Source: SKLM01 sp964575455
GTDB lineage: Bacteria; Chloroflexota; Anaerolineae; B4-G1
Length of the DNA: 64,000 nt
Assembly: GCA_964575455.1 (NCBI GenBank)
Contig: CAZNRX010000004.1
Coordinates: forward strand, 57,885-121,884
Reading direction: 5' to 3'
A program made the position numbers and the translations under genes. Below are positions 25,017 through 32,121 of the stretch, piece by piece; positions within the stretch are counted from its first letter, which is position 1, and every line of letters begins with the position of its first letter. The notes under the pieces were generated by a model. That model ran no database searches and was not told the DNA's origin. It was given only the letters and a program-made list of their open reading frames with translations.

Positions 25017-25949
25017 ATGAACCGCGAGACATTTCTGAATCTGCCAACGGAAGAGATAGCCCACCTGGTCCGCGAGGCCGGCCCCAAGGTATGTGTCTTT
25101 CCCATCAATGGCACACGACGGTGGTTTATCCTAGAACATCCCACCGATTCCGTGGGAGACGCTGAGCGCAGCTACCTAGATGCAGCGACCGAACGGCACA
25201 TTGAGCTATACAAGCTCTTCTTTGACCACGGAGTCGACACGCTATTGACCCCGATCTTCGGACCGGATCTGCTGGAACGTGGAGAGGCCTACGTCCGTAT
25301 GGCCGTTGAAGGAATGGCGCGTCTAGGAACCCATTCCAGCTTTCTCGGCTTCTATGAATCGTATGAGGTGCGCGTGCGGTTCTACGGGGACTACCGAGAC
25401 TACCTGGGCGAGACCTCTGGGGACTATTTGGCAGACATCTTCGGCGAGACCACCAGGAGGACGCTCCCGCACAGGCAGCATCGCTTATTCTTCGGCGTCT
25501 TTGCCCACGACGCCGCAGAGACCATAGCAAGGATCGCTGTAGATTTCTACCAGAAGCGTGGACGGGTTCTGGACAAGCGGGACCTTTTGGAGTCGTACTA
25601 CGGCGAATATGTGGCTCCGGTGGATTTCTTCATCGGTTTCGACAAATTCAGTGCATTTGACATGCCGCTCGTATCAACGGGCGAGGAGGACCTCTATTTT
25701 GCCGTCGCTCCCTCCCCCTACTTGACAGCGCGACAGTTACGAATCATACTTTATGATCACATCTACGTCCGCCCGGAGGATGAGACGAACTATTCGGATC
25801 TGACAGCGGAGGATCAGCGTCTGATGCACGAATTCTATCAGGCCAACCTGGGGAAGACCCAGGGCGTGGGAGCGCGGAGAAACCACGCTGGGTTCTGGTA
25901 CCCCCTGCCGCAGGTGGAACTGCCAGAGAGTCTGAAGGAGACCCCCTGA
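25017..25949 (+). CDS. Rv3378c-like diterpene synthase/transferase (cis-prenyltransferase fold)
   Basis: 310 aa; ATG at 25017 with AAAGG about 8 nt upstream. From memory of M. tuberculosis Rv3378c (296 aa, tuberculosinol/tuberculosinyladenosine enzyme) the match is strong along the whole chain: GPKVCVFPINGTRRWF against GPKVSVFPFDGTRRWF, LFFDHGVDTLLTPIFGPDLLERGE, HRLFFGVFAHDAAE, YGEYVAPVDFFIGFDKFSAFDMPLVSTG and LRIILYDHIYVR. The same family in Herpetosiphon (Haur_2146) makes kolavelool. These enzymes ionise a bicyclic diterpenyl diphosphate and add water or another nucleophile. The position of the catalytic Asp34 of Rv3378c is Asn31 here (AAT), followed by intact Arg34-Arg35. It may be inactive, or use a different base or acceptor. 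It precedes the class II cyclase in the same order as in M. tuberculosis. Confidence 0.9.
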   Translation: MNRETFLNLPTEEIAHLVREAGPKVCVFPINGTRRWFILEHPTDSVGDAERSYLDAATERHIELYKLFFDHGVDTLLTPIFGPDLLERGEAYVRMAVEGMARLGTHSSFLGFYESYEVRVRFYGDYRDYLGETSGDYLADIFGETTRRTLPHRQHRLFFGVFAHDAAETIARIAVDFYQKRGRVLDKRDLLESYYGEYVAPVDFFIGFDKFSAFDMPLVSTGEEDLYFAVAPSPYLTARQLRIILYDHIYVRPEDETNYSDLTAEDQRLMHEFYQANLGKTQGVGARRNHAGFWYPLPQVELPESLKETP

Positions 25950-25975
25950 AGAAACCGAAGGACAACTGGAGAGGC

Positions 25976-27451
25976 ATGGACCTTCACCAAGAGATCCACG
26001 AGTTGCTGCAAGAAATCGGCCCTGGTCGGATGATGCCCACGGCCTATGATACCGCCTGGGTTGCTCGATTAGCGGAGTTGGGAGAACCAATAGGGGAACA
26101 AGCCCTAGAATGGATAAGAGAACATCAGTTGGAGGATGGATCCTGGGGAACCCCGCGCCTCTACTACCATCACGATCGAGCCGTGTCCACTTTGGCGGCA
26201 ATCACTGCGCTGGCACAACGAAGAGACCCGCAGGACCAAACCCGGCTGGAGCGAGCCCAGGACGCCCTCCGAAAAGCGCTAGGAGGCCTTGATGCCGACC
26301 CTGCTGGCGAGACCATAGGCTTCGAGATGATCGTACCCACGTTGCTGAACGAGGGTCAGTCACTGGGGGCGCTCAACCATCAAGAGACAGAGGTGATCAG
26401 GCACCTGGCCCCGAAGAGATCGGCCAAGCTGGCCGCATTGCCCGATGGGATGATCAATCGATTCGTCACGCTGGGATTCTCGGCCGAGATGGCCGGTGCC
26501 GACGGGATCCAGCTGCTCGACGTGGACAATCTTCAGGAGTCCGATGGCTCGATCAGCTTCAGTCCTTCAGCCACAGCCTATTTCGCCCTGTACGTACGCC
26601 GCGACGACCCCGGCGCCCTCGACTATCTGCAGAGCGTTGCCACCAATGGCTCCGTGCCTAACGTCGCCCCTTTCGACGTTTTCGAACCATCCTGGGTACT
26701 ATGGAATCTGAAATTAGCCGGTCTGGACGACGAAATAGAGACGTTGACCCAGCCTCATCTTGACTACCTTGAGAATGCATGGGTGCCTGGAAAGGGTGCA
26801 GGATGGGCAGCCGATTATGCACCCAAGGATGCCGACGTGACCAGCGTGGTGTATGAGGTCCTCGACCACTTCGGACGCCCGGTGGACGCCGAGGCCATAT
26901 TCCACTACGAGTCACCCTACTACTTCCGTTGCTACGAGCTGGAGTCCACGCCCTCTGTCAGCGCCAACATACACGTGCTCGCCGCTTTGCGTCAAGCTGG
27001 CCTTCCCCCCTCCCACCCAGGAGTGCACAAGGTGGTCTTCTTTTTGACCGAGACAAGGGCAGGCAAACCGTTCTGGCTCGACAAGTGGCACGCGTCGCCC
27101 TACTATCCCACGGCCCACGCCATCATCGCCGCCATCGATTATGAGGATGAGATCGCCCGCGAGGCGGTAGACTGGATCCTCTCAACCCAGGAGGAGGATG
27201 GCTCCTGGGGCTACTACGCGATGCCTACCGCTGAAGAGACAGCCTACTGTCTGCAGGCCTTGGCTGCTTGGAACCGGCGCAAGGGGGGCGTGCCTCGGCA
27301 CGCGTTCGAGAGAGGATCGGCATGGTTGCGCGAGCACGCGGATCCGCCCTACCCCCCACTCTGGATCGGCAAGTGCCTCTATTGCCCCGTGCTCGTCGTG
27401 CGGTCGGCCGTCCTGAGCGCGCTGACGATGGCAAGTGAGGAGTCGCCATGA
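25976..27451 (+). CDS. Class II diterpene cyclase, Rv3377c/Haur_2145-like
   Basis: 491 aa (Rv3377c is about 501). ATG with GGAG 7 nt upstream. The N-terminus has PTAYDTAWVARLAELGEP (residues 21-38), the hallmark of copalyl-diphosphate-synthase-type cyclases, then DGSWG (54-58). The catalytic DxDD region reads DADVT (285-289): the middle Asp, the general acid, is kept, and the fourth position is Val. A QEEDGSWGYY repeat follows at about 401-410. Such enzymes protonate geranylgeranyl diphosphate and close a decalin, giving halimadienyl, kolavenyl or copalyl diphosphate. No GGPP synthase is in the window. The stop overlaps the start of the histidine kinase gene (ATGA). Confidence 0.92.
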   Translation: MDLHQEIHELLQEIGPGRMMPTAYDTAWVARLAELGEPIGEQALEWIREHQLEDGSWGTPRLYYHHDRAVSTLAAITALAQRRDPQDQTRLERAQDALRKALGGLDADPAGETIGFEMIVPTLLNEGQSLGALNHQETEVIRHLAPKRSAKLAALPDGMINRFVTLGFSAEMAGADGIQLLDVDNLQESDGSISFSPSATAYFALYVRRDDPGALDYLQSVATNGSVPNVAPFDVFEPSWVLWNLKLAGLDDEIETLTQPHLDYLENAWVPGKGAGWAADYAPKDADVTSVVYEVLDHFGRPVDAEAIFHYESPYYFRCYELESTPSVSANIHVLAALRQAGLPPSHPGVHKVVFFLTETRAGKPFWLDKWHASPYYPTAHAIIAAIDYEDEIAREAVDWILSTQEEDGSWGYYAMPTAEETAYCLQALAAWNRRKGGVPRHAFERGSAWLREHADPPYPPLWIGKCLYCPVLVVRSAVLSALTMASEESP

Positions 27452-28827
27452 AGCCCGAAGTGATCAACAGGTGGTTCGACGTACCCTCAACAGATCCCGA
27501 CGACGCTCGTCGGCGCAAGCTGCTCAACATCCTGCTGGCCGGCACAGCGTCTTTGATAGCTATCACCGTGATCGTGACAGGAGTGCTGACGACGAGAGCG
27601 GTTGGCGGCGACCGTCAACCGGTCTTTCTCGCCTTCCGCGGTGGCACTGCCGCTCTGGTCGGAATCATATTCGTCTACGCAATCAACCGCTATTGGTCCG
27701 GAGTTATAGCAAGCTCGCTCTTCCTGTTGCTCTTGACAGCCGCGATTGCTGTCGCGGACGAACCACGCCAGGTCGTGGATGGTCGCTCGATATTCCTCTT
27801 CACCATCCCAATCCTGATGACCAGCGTCCTGCTCCGGCCGTGGGCAAGTTTCGCGGCAGCGGGTCTAAGCAGTCTGGTGGTCTCTGCCATCGCCCTCACC
27901 CTGCCCGGTTACATCCCTCCCGTGCCGACCATGCTCGGTCTTTTTACATTCGCCTTCGTATCTTGGCTCTCGGCACGCAACCTGGAAAACGCGCTCCGGG
28001 ATCTCCGAGATCTGAACCGGGAACTGGACCAGCGCGTCGACAAGCGAACCCGTGAGCTGCGCCGGGCAAACAAGCAGCTAGCCAGAGCAAACGAGCGACT
28101 CATGGAGCTCGATCGCCTGAAATCCAGGTTCGTCTCCATAGTTTCCCACGAACTGCGCACCCCGCTGGGAGCCATCCAGGGCTTCGCTGAGATGCTCCAG
28201 GCAGGCATCTACGGATCGCTCTCGGAGAAACAGGACGACGCCCTGGAGCGCATTGAGAAGAACACCAAGAAGCTGCTGAACATCGTCAACGACCTGTTGG
28301 ATCAGGCGCGCATTGAGGCCGGACAGCTATCGCTCCATCCGGAGCTTTTCTCCCCGGAAGTGCTCATCGAGGATCTGCAGTCCACGGTAGGTGTGCTGGC
28401 GGAGCAGAAGGGGCTAAGCCTCACGGTCGGGGTCGACGAGGACACGCCCCGGCCCGTCTACGGGGACAAGCAGCGGCTGCATCAGGTTCTCGTCAACTTG
28501 GCCAACAACGCGATCAAGTTCACAGATGAAGGGGACATCCAGGTGCGCATCCGCCGAGCTGATGGGGATCATCCCTCCCACTGGGTCATGGAGGTATCCG
28601 ACACCGGGCCGGGAATCGCCGAGGAGGATGAGGATCTGGTCTTCACTCCCTTCCGACGCGTCGATGACTCGATGACGCGGGAACACACAGGCGTAGGCCT
28701 GGGGCTTTCTATCGTCAAGCAACTCGTAGAGCTCATGGACGGTGAAATCACATTGGAGAGCGAGCTTGGACGCGGAAGTACCTTCACCGTCGTCCTGCCG
28801 CTCCAGCAAGAACAAAGGAGAGAATGA
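27448..28827 (+). CDS. Membrane histidine kinase
   Basis: 459 aa, start overlapping the cyclase stop by 4 bp. About five or six N-terminal membrane helices (25-178), a coiled coil (about 180-220: LRDLRDLNRELDQRVDKRTRELRRAN), HisKA with His234 in SIVSHELRTPLGAIQGF, and HATPase with LANNAIKFT, SDTGPGI and GVGLGLSIVKQLVEL. No separate periplasmic domain, so it may sense something in or at the membrane. Its place directly behind the diterpene genes suggests it senses the lipid product or its effect (inference). Partner: the next gene. Confidence 0.9.
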   Translation: MKPEVINRWFDVPSTDPDDARRRKLLNILLAGTASLIAITVIVTGVLTTRAVGGDRQPVFLAFRGGTAALVGIIFVYAINRYWSGVIASSLFLLLLTAAIAVADEPRQVVDGRSIFLFTIPILMTSVLLRPWASFAAAGLSSLVVSAIALTLPGYIPPVPTMLGLFTFAFVSWLSARNLENALRDLRDLNRELDQRVDKRTRELRRANKQLARANERLMELDRLKSRFVSIVSHELRTPLGAIQGFAEMLQAGIYGSLSEKQDDALERIEKNTKKLLNIVNDLLDQARIEAGQLSLHPELFSPEVLIEDLQSTVGVLAEQKGLSLTVGVDEDTPRPVYGDKQRLHQVLVNLANNAIKFTDEGDIQVRIRRADGDHPSHWVMEVSDTGPGIAEEDEDLVFTPFRRVDDSMTREHTGVGLGLSIVKQLVELMDGEITLESELGRGSTFTVVLPLQQEQRRE

Positions 28828-29210
28828 TGAACGAGCGATTCGCAATGATCATTGAGGACAACGAGGACCTGGCTATCATCTTTGCCGAGGCCCTTCAAGC
28901 AGCGGGTTTTGAGACCGGTATCATTCAAGATGGTGAGACGGCGGTTGCGCGGCTGGAGACGTCCGTACCGCGAATCATTATTCTGGACCTCCATCTGCCG
29001 CACGTCTCGGGGGAGAAGATTCTCAAGGATATCCGCAGCGACCAGCGGTTCGACGAGACCAGGGTGATCATCGCCACGGCCGATCCGCGGATGGCGGACA
29101 TGCTGAAGAACGACGCCGATCTGGTGCTCCTGAAGCCAATCAGCTTCGGCCAGCTACGGGACCTGGCCGCGCGTCTGGCTCCCGAGACACCTGCCAAACC
29201 AGAGTCCTAA
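28824..29210 (+). CDS. Single-domain response regulator
   Basis: 128 aa, receiver domain only: acidic pair in MIIEDNED, phospho-acceptor Asp55 (IIILDLHLPH), and Lys in LVLLKPIS. No DNA-binding or enzymatic output. The ATG at 28824 overlaps the kinase stop; the ATG at 28827 is equally possible and has better spacing to AAGGAG (6 nt). Last gene of the ten-gene unit. It may act by protein contact or pass the phosphate on to another regulator. Confidence 0.88.
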   Translation: MMNERFAMIIEDNEDLAIIFAEALQAAGFETGIIQDGETAVARLETSVPRIIILDLHLPHVSGEKILKDIRSDQRFDETRVIIATADPRMADMLKNDADLVLLKPISFGQLRDLAARLAPETPAKPES

Positions 29211-29324
29211 CCGGCCGGCACTGCCCACGTCGAGCGTTCCAGGCCCGTCGAGTGAGTCCATGCGGGAAACCAGATGGGATTAGGAGCAAGATAGAGAGTT
29301 GGTCCACCAACGGTGACCGCTCTT

Positions 29325-29425
29325 AAGGTGACCGGCACTTGAAAGCACGGTTTCATCGCCCAAACTGGCATCAGAAAGCATCGAAGTCAGGTTCTCAATG
29401 CCCCGGTCAAAGTGCCGGTCACCTT
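29325..29425. repeat. 101-bp inverted-repeat element upstream of tRNA-Lys
   Basis: AAGGTGACCGGCACTT (29325-29340) and its exact reverse complement (29410-29425) enclose 69 bp. A second GGTGACCG lies just outside at 29312. No open frame or target-site duplication was recognised. REP-like or small non-autonomous element are both possible. It is the main content of the roughly 300-bp gap 29211-29507. Confidence 0.6.
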
Positions 29426-29466
29426 GAGCGCGGAAATGATGAAGCCCTATCACCGCGCTGCAAGTC

Positions 29467-29494
29467 TTGACAACCAACGGCTTCAAGGTATAAT
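29467..29494 (+). promoter_or_regulatory. Promoter of tRNA-Lys
   Basis: Consensus TTGACA (29467-29472), 16-bp spacer, TATAAT (29489-29494), ending 13 bp before the tRNA. Confidence 0.75.
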
Positions 29495-29507
29495 CATCGA
29501 TGTCGTT

Positions 29508-29581
29508 GGCCCGCTAGCTCAATATGGAAGAGCAGGGGCCTCTTAAGCCCTTGGTTGCAGGTTCGAGTCCTGCGCGGGTCA
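29508..29581 (+). tRNA. tRNA-Lys (anticodon CTT)
   Basis: Acceptor GGCCCGC pairs with GCGGGTC (one G-U). D arm GCTC/GAGC. Anticodon stem GGGGC/GCCCT with loop CTCTTAA, so anticodon CTT. T arm GCAGG-TTCGAGT-CCTGC. Discriminator A at 29581; CCA is not encoded. Confidence 0.93.
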
Positions 29582-29654
29582 TTGAAGGGGCACTCGGAAG
29601 GGTGTCCTTCTTTGTTGCCCACGACAAACGAACAGCAAGCTAAGAGAGAAACAA

Positions 29655-29691
29655 AAGACAGGGCTGGCATCCGAGATGCCAGCCCTGTCTT
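29655..29691 (-). terminator. Terminator of tmRNA
   Basis: 17-bp perfect stem (left arm begins AAGACAGGGCTGGCATC) with a 3-nt loop. On the minus strand it is followed by TTTGTTTC. It lies just after the tmRNA 3' end. Confidence 0.8.
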
Positions 29692-29698
29692 GCTTAGG

Positions 29699-30121
29699 TG
29701 GAGATGGCGGGAATCGAACCCGCGTCCGCGGAACTCGACCACAGACGTCTACAAGCTTAGTCGGCCCTTTTGCTTCTCCTCCAGGGAGACGCTGCCGACC
29801 GCGCTACACCTGGAATCAGCCGATGGGAACCGAAGTTCCCTCTTGAGCATCCTTATCGGCGTCCGGACGCCGCACACCAACTTCTATGACGCCCATCCCC
29901 GACTCGTTGGTGAGGGGCCTGGGTGGACGTGACCGCGCTAGCGGTCAGCTCCTAAGGCTTAGCTAGGCTACTACCGGAACGGCAGCGTCCATCGCCGCCT
30001 GAGGAGCGAACATCCAAGTGTTTTCATTGGCACTTAGACTTTGTGCTCCGTTGTTCACGGGGCCAGAGCACCCCGACTTGCTGCCCATGCTCAGCCTTCC
30101 CCGTCGAAGCCTGTCATCCCC
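29699..30121 (-). ncRNA. ssrA: tmRNA (SsrA)
   Basis: 423 nt. The 5' end GGGGATGACAGGCTTCGACGGGG and 3' end GGGTTCGATTCCCGCCATCTCCA are the conserved tRNA-like ends and pair (GGGGATG with CATCTCC). The reading frame starts at GCC 30031-30029 and ends at TAG 29965-29963. It encodes a 22-residue tag starting ANENTWMFAP and ending AAVPVVA, with a hydrophobic protease-recognition tail. It rescues stalled ribosomes together with SmpB (not in the window). The 3' CCA is not fully encoded. Confidence 0.95.
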
Positions 30122-30133
30122 GCAGCGTCCATC

Positions 30134-30162
30134 ATTATACCGCTCAGAGCCCGCACTGTCAA
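30134..30162 (-). promoter_or_regulatory. Promoter of ssrA
   Basis: TTGACA (30157-30162), 17-bp spacer, TATAAT (30134-30139), both exact consensus on the minus strand. It starts transcription a few bases before the mature 5' end. Confidence 0.85.
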
Positions 30163-30179
30163 GATTTTGCGGAGGACTC

Positions 30180-31517
30180 TTATGCTATACATAGGTCTCG
30201 CACCACGTCGCACGTCATCCTGACCCCCAGCTCCAGATTGTCGATTGAGATGCGCTCGTCAATCCCGTGAACTCGGTCGAGCTCCCCGAGTTCCAGCAAC
30301 ATGGGCGTGAAACCATAGGCCGGAACGTCGTGCGCCCGGAAGTAGCGTGAGTCGGTTCCCCCTGGCACGAGAAGGGGGAAGGCAACCCCGTCCGGCACGT
30401 GTCGCGCGACCGCCCGACGGACAGCAGCGAAGAACGCGCTCTCGATGGGCGACACCGCCGTGGGCTCTGACGTCTCGATCTCCTCAACCGTCACCTGTTC
30501 ATCCCCGATGGCGGCGTCCAGCCAGCGGCGGAATGCACCGGCATCCGTATCCGGCAGCAGCCGGCAATCGATCCCCGCCTCCGCCCGCTCCGGAATCACG
30601 TTGATCTTGTACCCCGCCTCCAGCGTCGTCAGGCTGATTGTATCACGCAGCATAGCATTCAGCCGCTTATCGGCGGCCAAGCGCGCGCCAGCGATCCTGA
30701 GGAGTAGCGGCTGATCGATATGCCGGAGCAAAAAGGACCTCGGAAACGGTTGAGTGTCAGCAACCGTCTTGAACAGAGCTGCCGTCACCTCGCTGACCCG
30801 CATCGGGCGCGGCCTCAGGATGCGCTCCAGAGCCTGCATCAGCCGCTCGTTCGCGTTGTCGTCGTGCGGCATCGCCCCGTGCCCTGGCTGACCCGTGGCG
30901 ACCAAGCGCAGATGCTGGATCTGCTTCTCCGCCACGGCGATCCCGAACATCGAGCTGTCACCCATAAGCCCCTTGAAGCCACCACCGCCCTCATCCCACA
31001 CCCACTCCGGGTTGAGATCCCGGAGATGGTGCTCCACCAGCCACCTCATCCCCTGGGAACCGCCAGTCTCCTCGTCGGACACGGCCAGGAAGACGACGGG
31101 GCGCCGGAACACGCTCTCGGTCCGCATCAACTGCTCCAGGGCCAGGAGATGCATCACGCCCAGACACTTCGTGTCGAGCGTCCCGCGCCCCCAGACGTAC
31201 CCATCGGCGATCTCACCGCCGAATGGGCGATGCGACCACCGATCGGGGTCAGCGGGGACGACGTCCATATGGTGGTTCAGAACCAGCGGGGCCAGCTTCT
31301 CACGACCCGCGATGCGCCCCACCAGGACCGCCCGGCCCGGCGTGGGCTCGTAGATCGTGACGTCCTCCGTGATCCTTCGCCGAATCAACTCCTTCTTCAG
31401 CCAAGCCGCCGCGGGCGCCTCGTTACCCGGTGGATTGGTCGTGTCGAAGCGAACGTACCGGCTCAACGTAGTCGCAGCGTCCTCGCGTATCACGTCCCAG
31501 ATGTCCGATCGATTCAT
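30180..31517 (-). CDS. M20-family metallopeptidase (ArgE/DapE/carboxypeptidase-S type)
   Basis: 445 aa; ATG with AGGAGG 6 nt upstream. Zinc-site motifs of the M20 family: LNHHMDVVPADPDRWSHRPFGG (His and Asp), GRGTLDTKCLGV (bridging Asp), SDEETGGSQG (catalytic Glu pair), WDEGGGGF and, near the end, VPGGTDSRYFRAHDVPAYGF. The dimerisation domain lies at about 200-320 (GQPGHGAMPHDDNANERL). It hydrolyses N-acyl or peptide bonds of small substrates; exact specificity unknown. Ends 18 bp before the ssrA promoter. Confidence 0.9.
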   Translation of the reverse strand: MNRSDIWDVIREDAATTLSRYVRFDTTNPPGNEAPAAAWLKKELIRRRITEDVTIYEPTPGRAVLVGRIAGREKLAPLVLNHHMDVVPADPDRWSHRPFGGEIADGYVWGRGTLDTKCLGVMHLLALEQLMRTESVFRRPVVFLAVSDEETGGSQGMRWLVEHHLRDLNPEWVWDEGGGGFKGLMGDSSMFGIAVAEKQIQHLRLVATGQPGHGAMPHDDNANERLMQALERILRPRPMRVSEVTAALFKTVADTQPFPRSFLLRHIDQPLLLRIAGARLAADKRLNAMLRDTISLTTLEAGYKINVIPERAEAGIDCRLLPDTDAGAFRRWLDAAIGDEQVTVEEIETSEPTAVSPIESAFFAAVRRAVARHVPDGVAFPLLVPGGTDSRYFRAHDVPAYGFTPMLLELGELDRVHGIDERISIDNLELGVRMTCDVVRDLCIA

Positions 31518-31525
31518 AGTCGCCT

Positions 31526-31672
31526 CCTGACAACCACGTGCTAGAATGCGCCGTTGCGGGCGGAGCTTCCTACATTGTCAGCGGGGATGATCACCTTCTC
31601 AAGCTCAAAGAGTACAAGGAAATCGTCGTTCTCCGACCGACGGAGTTCCTCACCCTACCGGATCTCACATAG
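31526..31672 (+). pseudogene. C-terminal remnant of a PIN-domain toxin
   Basis: In frame, PDNHVLECAVAGGASYIVSG then DDHLLKLKEYKEIVVLRPTE then FLTLPDLT and stop. This matches the end of COG1569-type PIN toxins (DNKVLECA...ADYIVSGDxHLL...I.V..P.EFL), including the last acidic residues of the active site. No start codon and no N-terminal two thirds: the upstream neighbour is the M20 gene on the other strand, whose ribosome site overlaps the fragment. No antitoxin seen. Confidence 0.65.
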
Positions 31673-31681
31673 AGAGCGCAA

Positions 31682-31738
31682 GAAGCCAGACGCCCCCCAA
31701 CCCTCTCTCGCCCAAAGGATCGGAGGGCGCCTGGCTTC
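31682..31738 (-). terminator. Possible terminator of the tRNA operon
   Basis: Imperfect inverted repeat GAAGCCAGACGCCCCCC / GGAGGGCGCCTGGCTTC (15 of 17 pairs), followed on the minus strand by TTGCGCTCTCT. The T-run is weak. Confidence 0.4.
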
Positions 31739-31761
31739 CGCCGCCTCGCCCCAGTTTCTAG

Positions 31762-31834
31762 TACCCTCGACAGGACTTGAACCTGTAACCTTCTGGTCCG
31801 CAACCAGACGCTCTGTCCATTGAGCTACGAGGGC
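31762..31834 (-). tRNA. tRNA-Arg (anticodon GCG)
   Basis: On the minus strand GCCCTCG...CGAGGGT acceptor, D arm GCTC/GAGC, anticodon stem TCTGG/CCAGA with loop TTGCGGA, so anticodon GCG. T arm ACAGG-TTCAAGT-CCTGT. CCA is not encoded. Third gene of a three-tRNA unit. Confidence 0.92.
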
Positions 31835-31842
31835 TTATCTGG

Positions 31843-31933
31843 CGGGGAGGCAGGGATTTGAACCCTGGGTAGAGCATTACCCCTACAACCGCTTAGCAGG
31901 CGGCCCCGATCGACCAGACTCCGGCACCTCCCC
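31843..31933 (-). tRNA. tRNA-Ser (anticodon GCT)
   Basis: GGGGAGG/CCTCCCC acceptor, anticodon loop CTGCTAA, long variable arm (about 20 nt) and T arm CAGGG-TTCAAAT-CCCTG. Eight bases separate it from tRNA-Arg. Confidence 0.93.
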
Positions 31934-31960
31934 TTAAAGTATGTTGTTATATTGATCACA

Positions 31961-32051
31961 TGGCGGAGGGAGTGGGATTCGAACCCACGGTGACCTGTTG
32001 GGCCACAATGGTTTTCAAGACCATCGCCTTCGTCCGCTCGGCCATCCCTCC
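31961..32051 (-). tRNA. tRNA-Ser (anticodon TGA), CCA encoded
   Basis: GGAGGGA/TCCCTCC acceptor, anticodon stem ATGGT/ACCAT with loop CTTGAAA (TGA), long variable arm, T arm GTGGG-TTCGAAT-CCCAC, discriminator G and encoded CCA. First of the three tRNAs. Confidence 0.93.
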
Positions 32052-32090
32052 GGGTTGCCCAGGGGACGCTCTACCCCCTCGCCGATCTAG

Positions 32091-32119
32091 ATTCTACCAC
32101 GACGAAGCACAACTGTCAA
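32091..32119 (-). promoter_or_regulatory. Promoter of the tRNA-Ser/Ser/Arg unit
   Basis: TTGACA (32114-32119), 17-bp spacer, TAGAAT (32091-32096) on the minus strand, lying just behind the serS stop codon. Confidence 0.8.
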
Positions 32120-32121
32120 TC

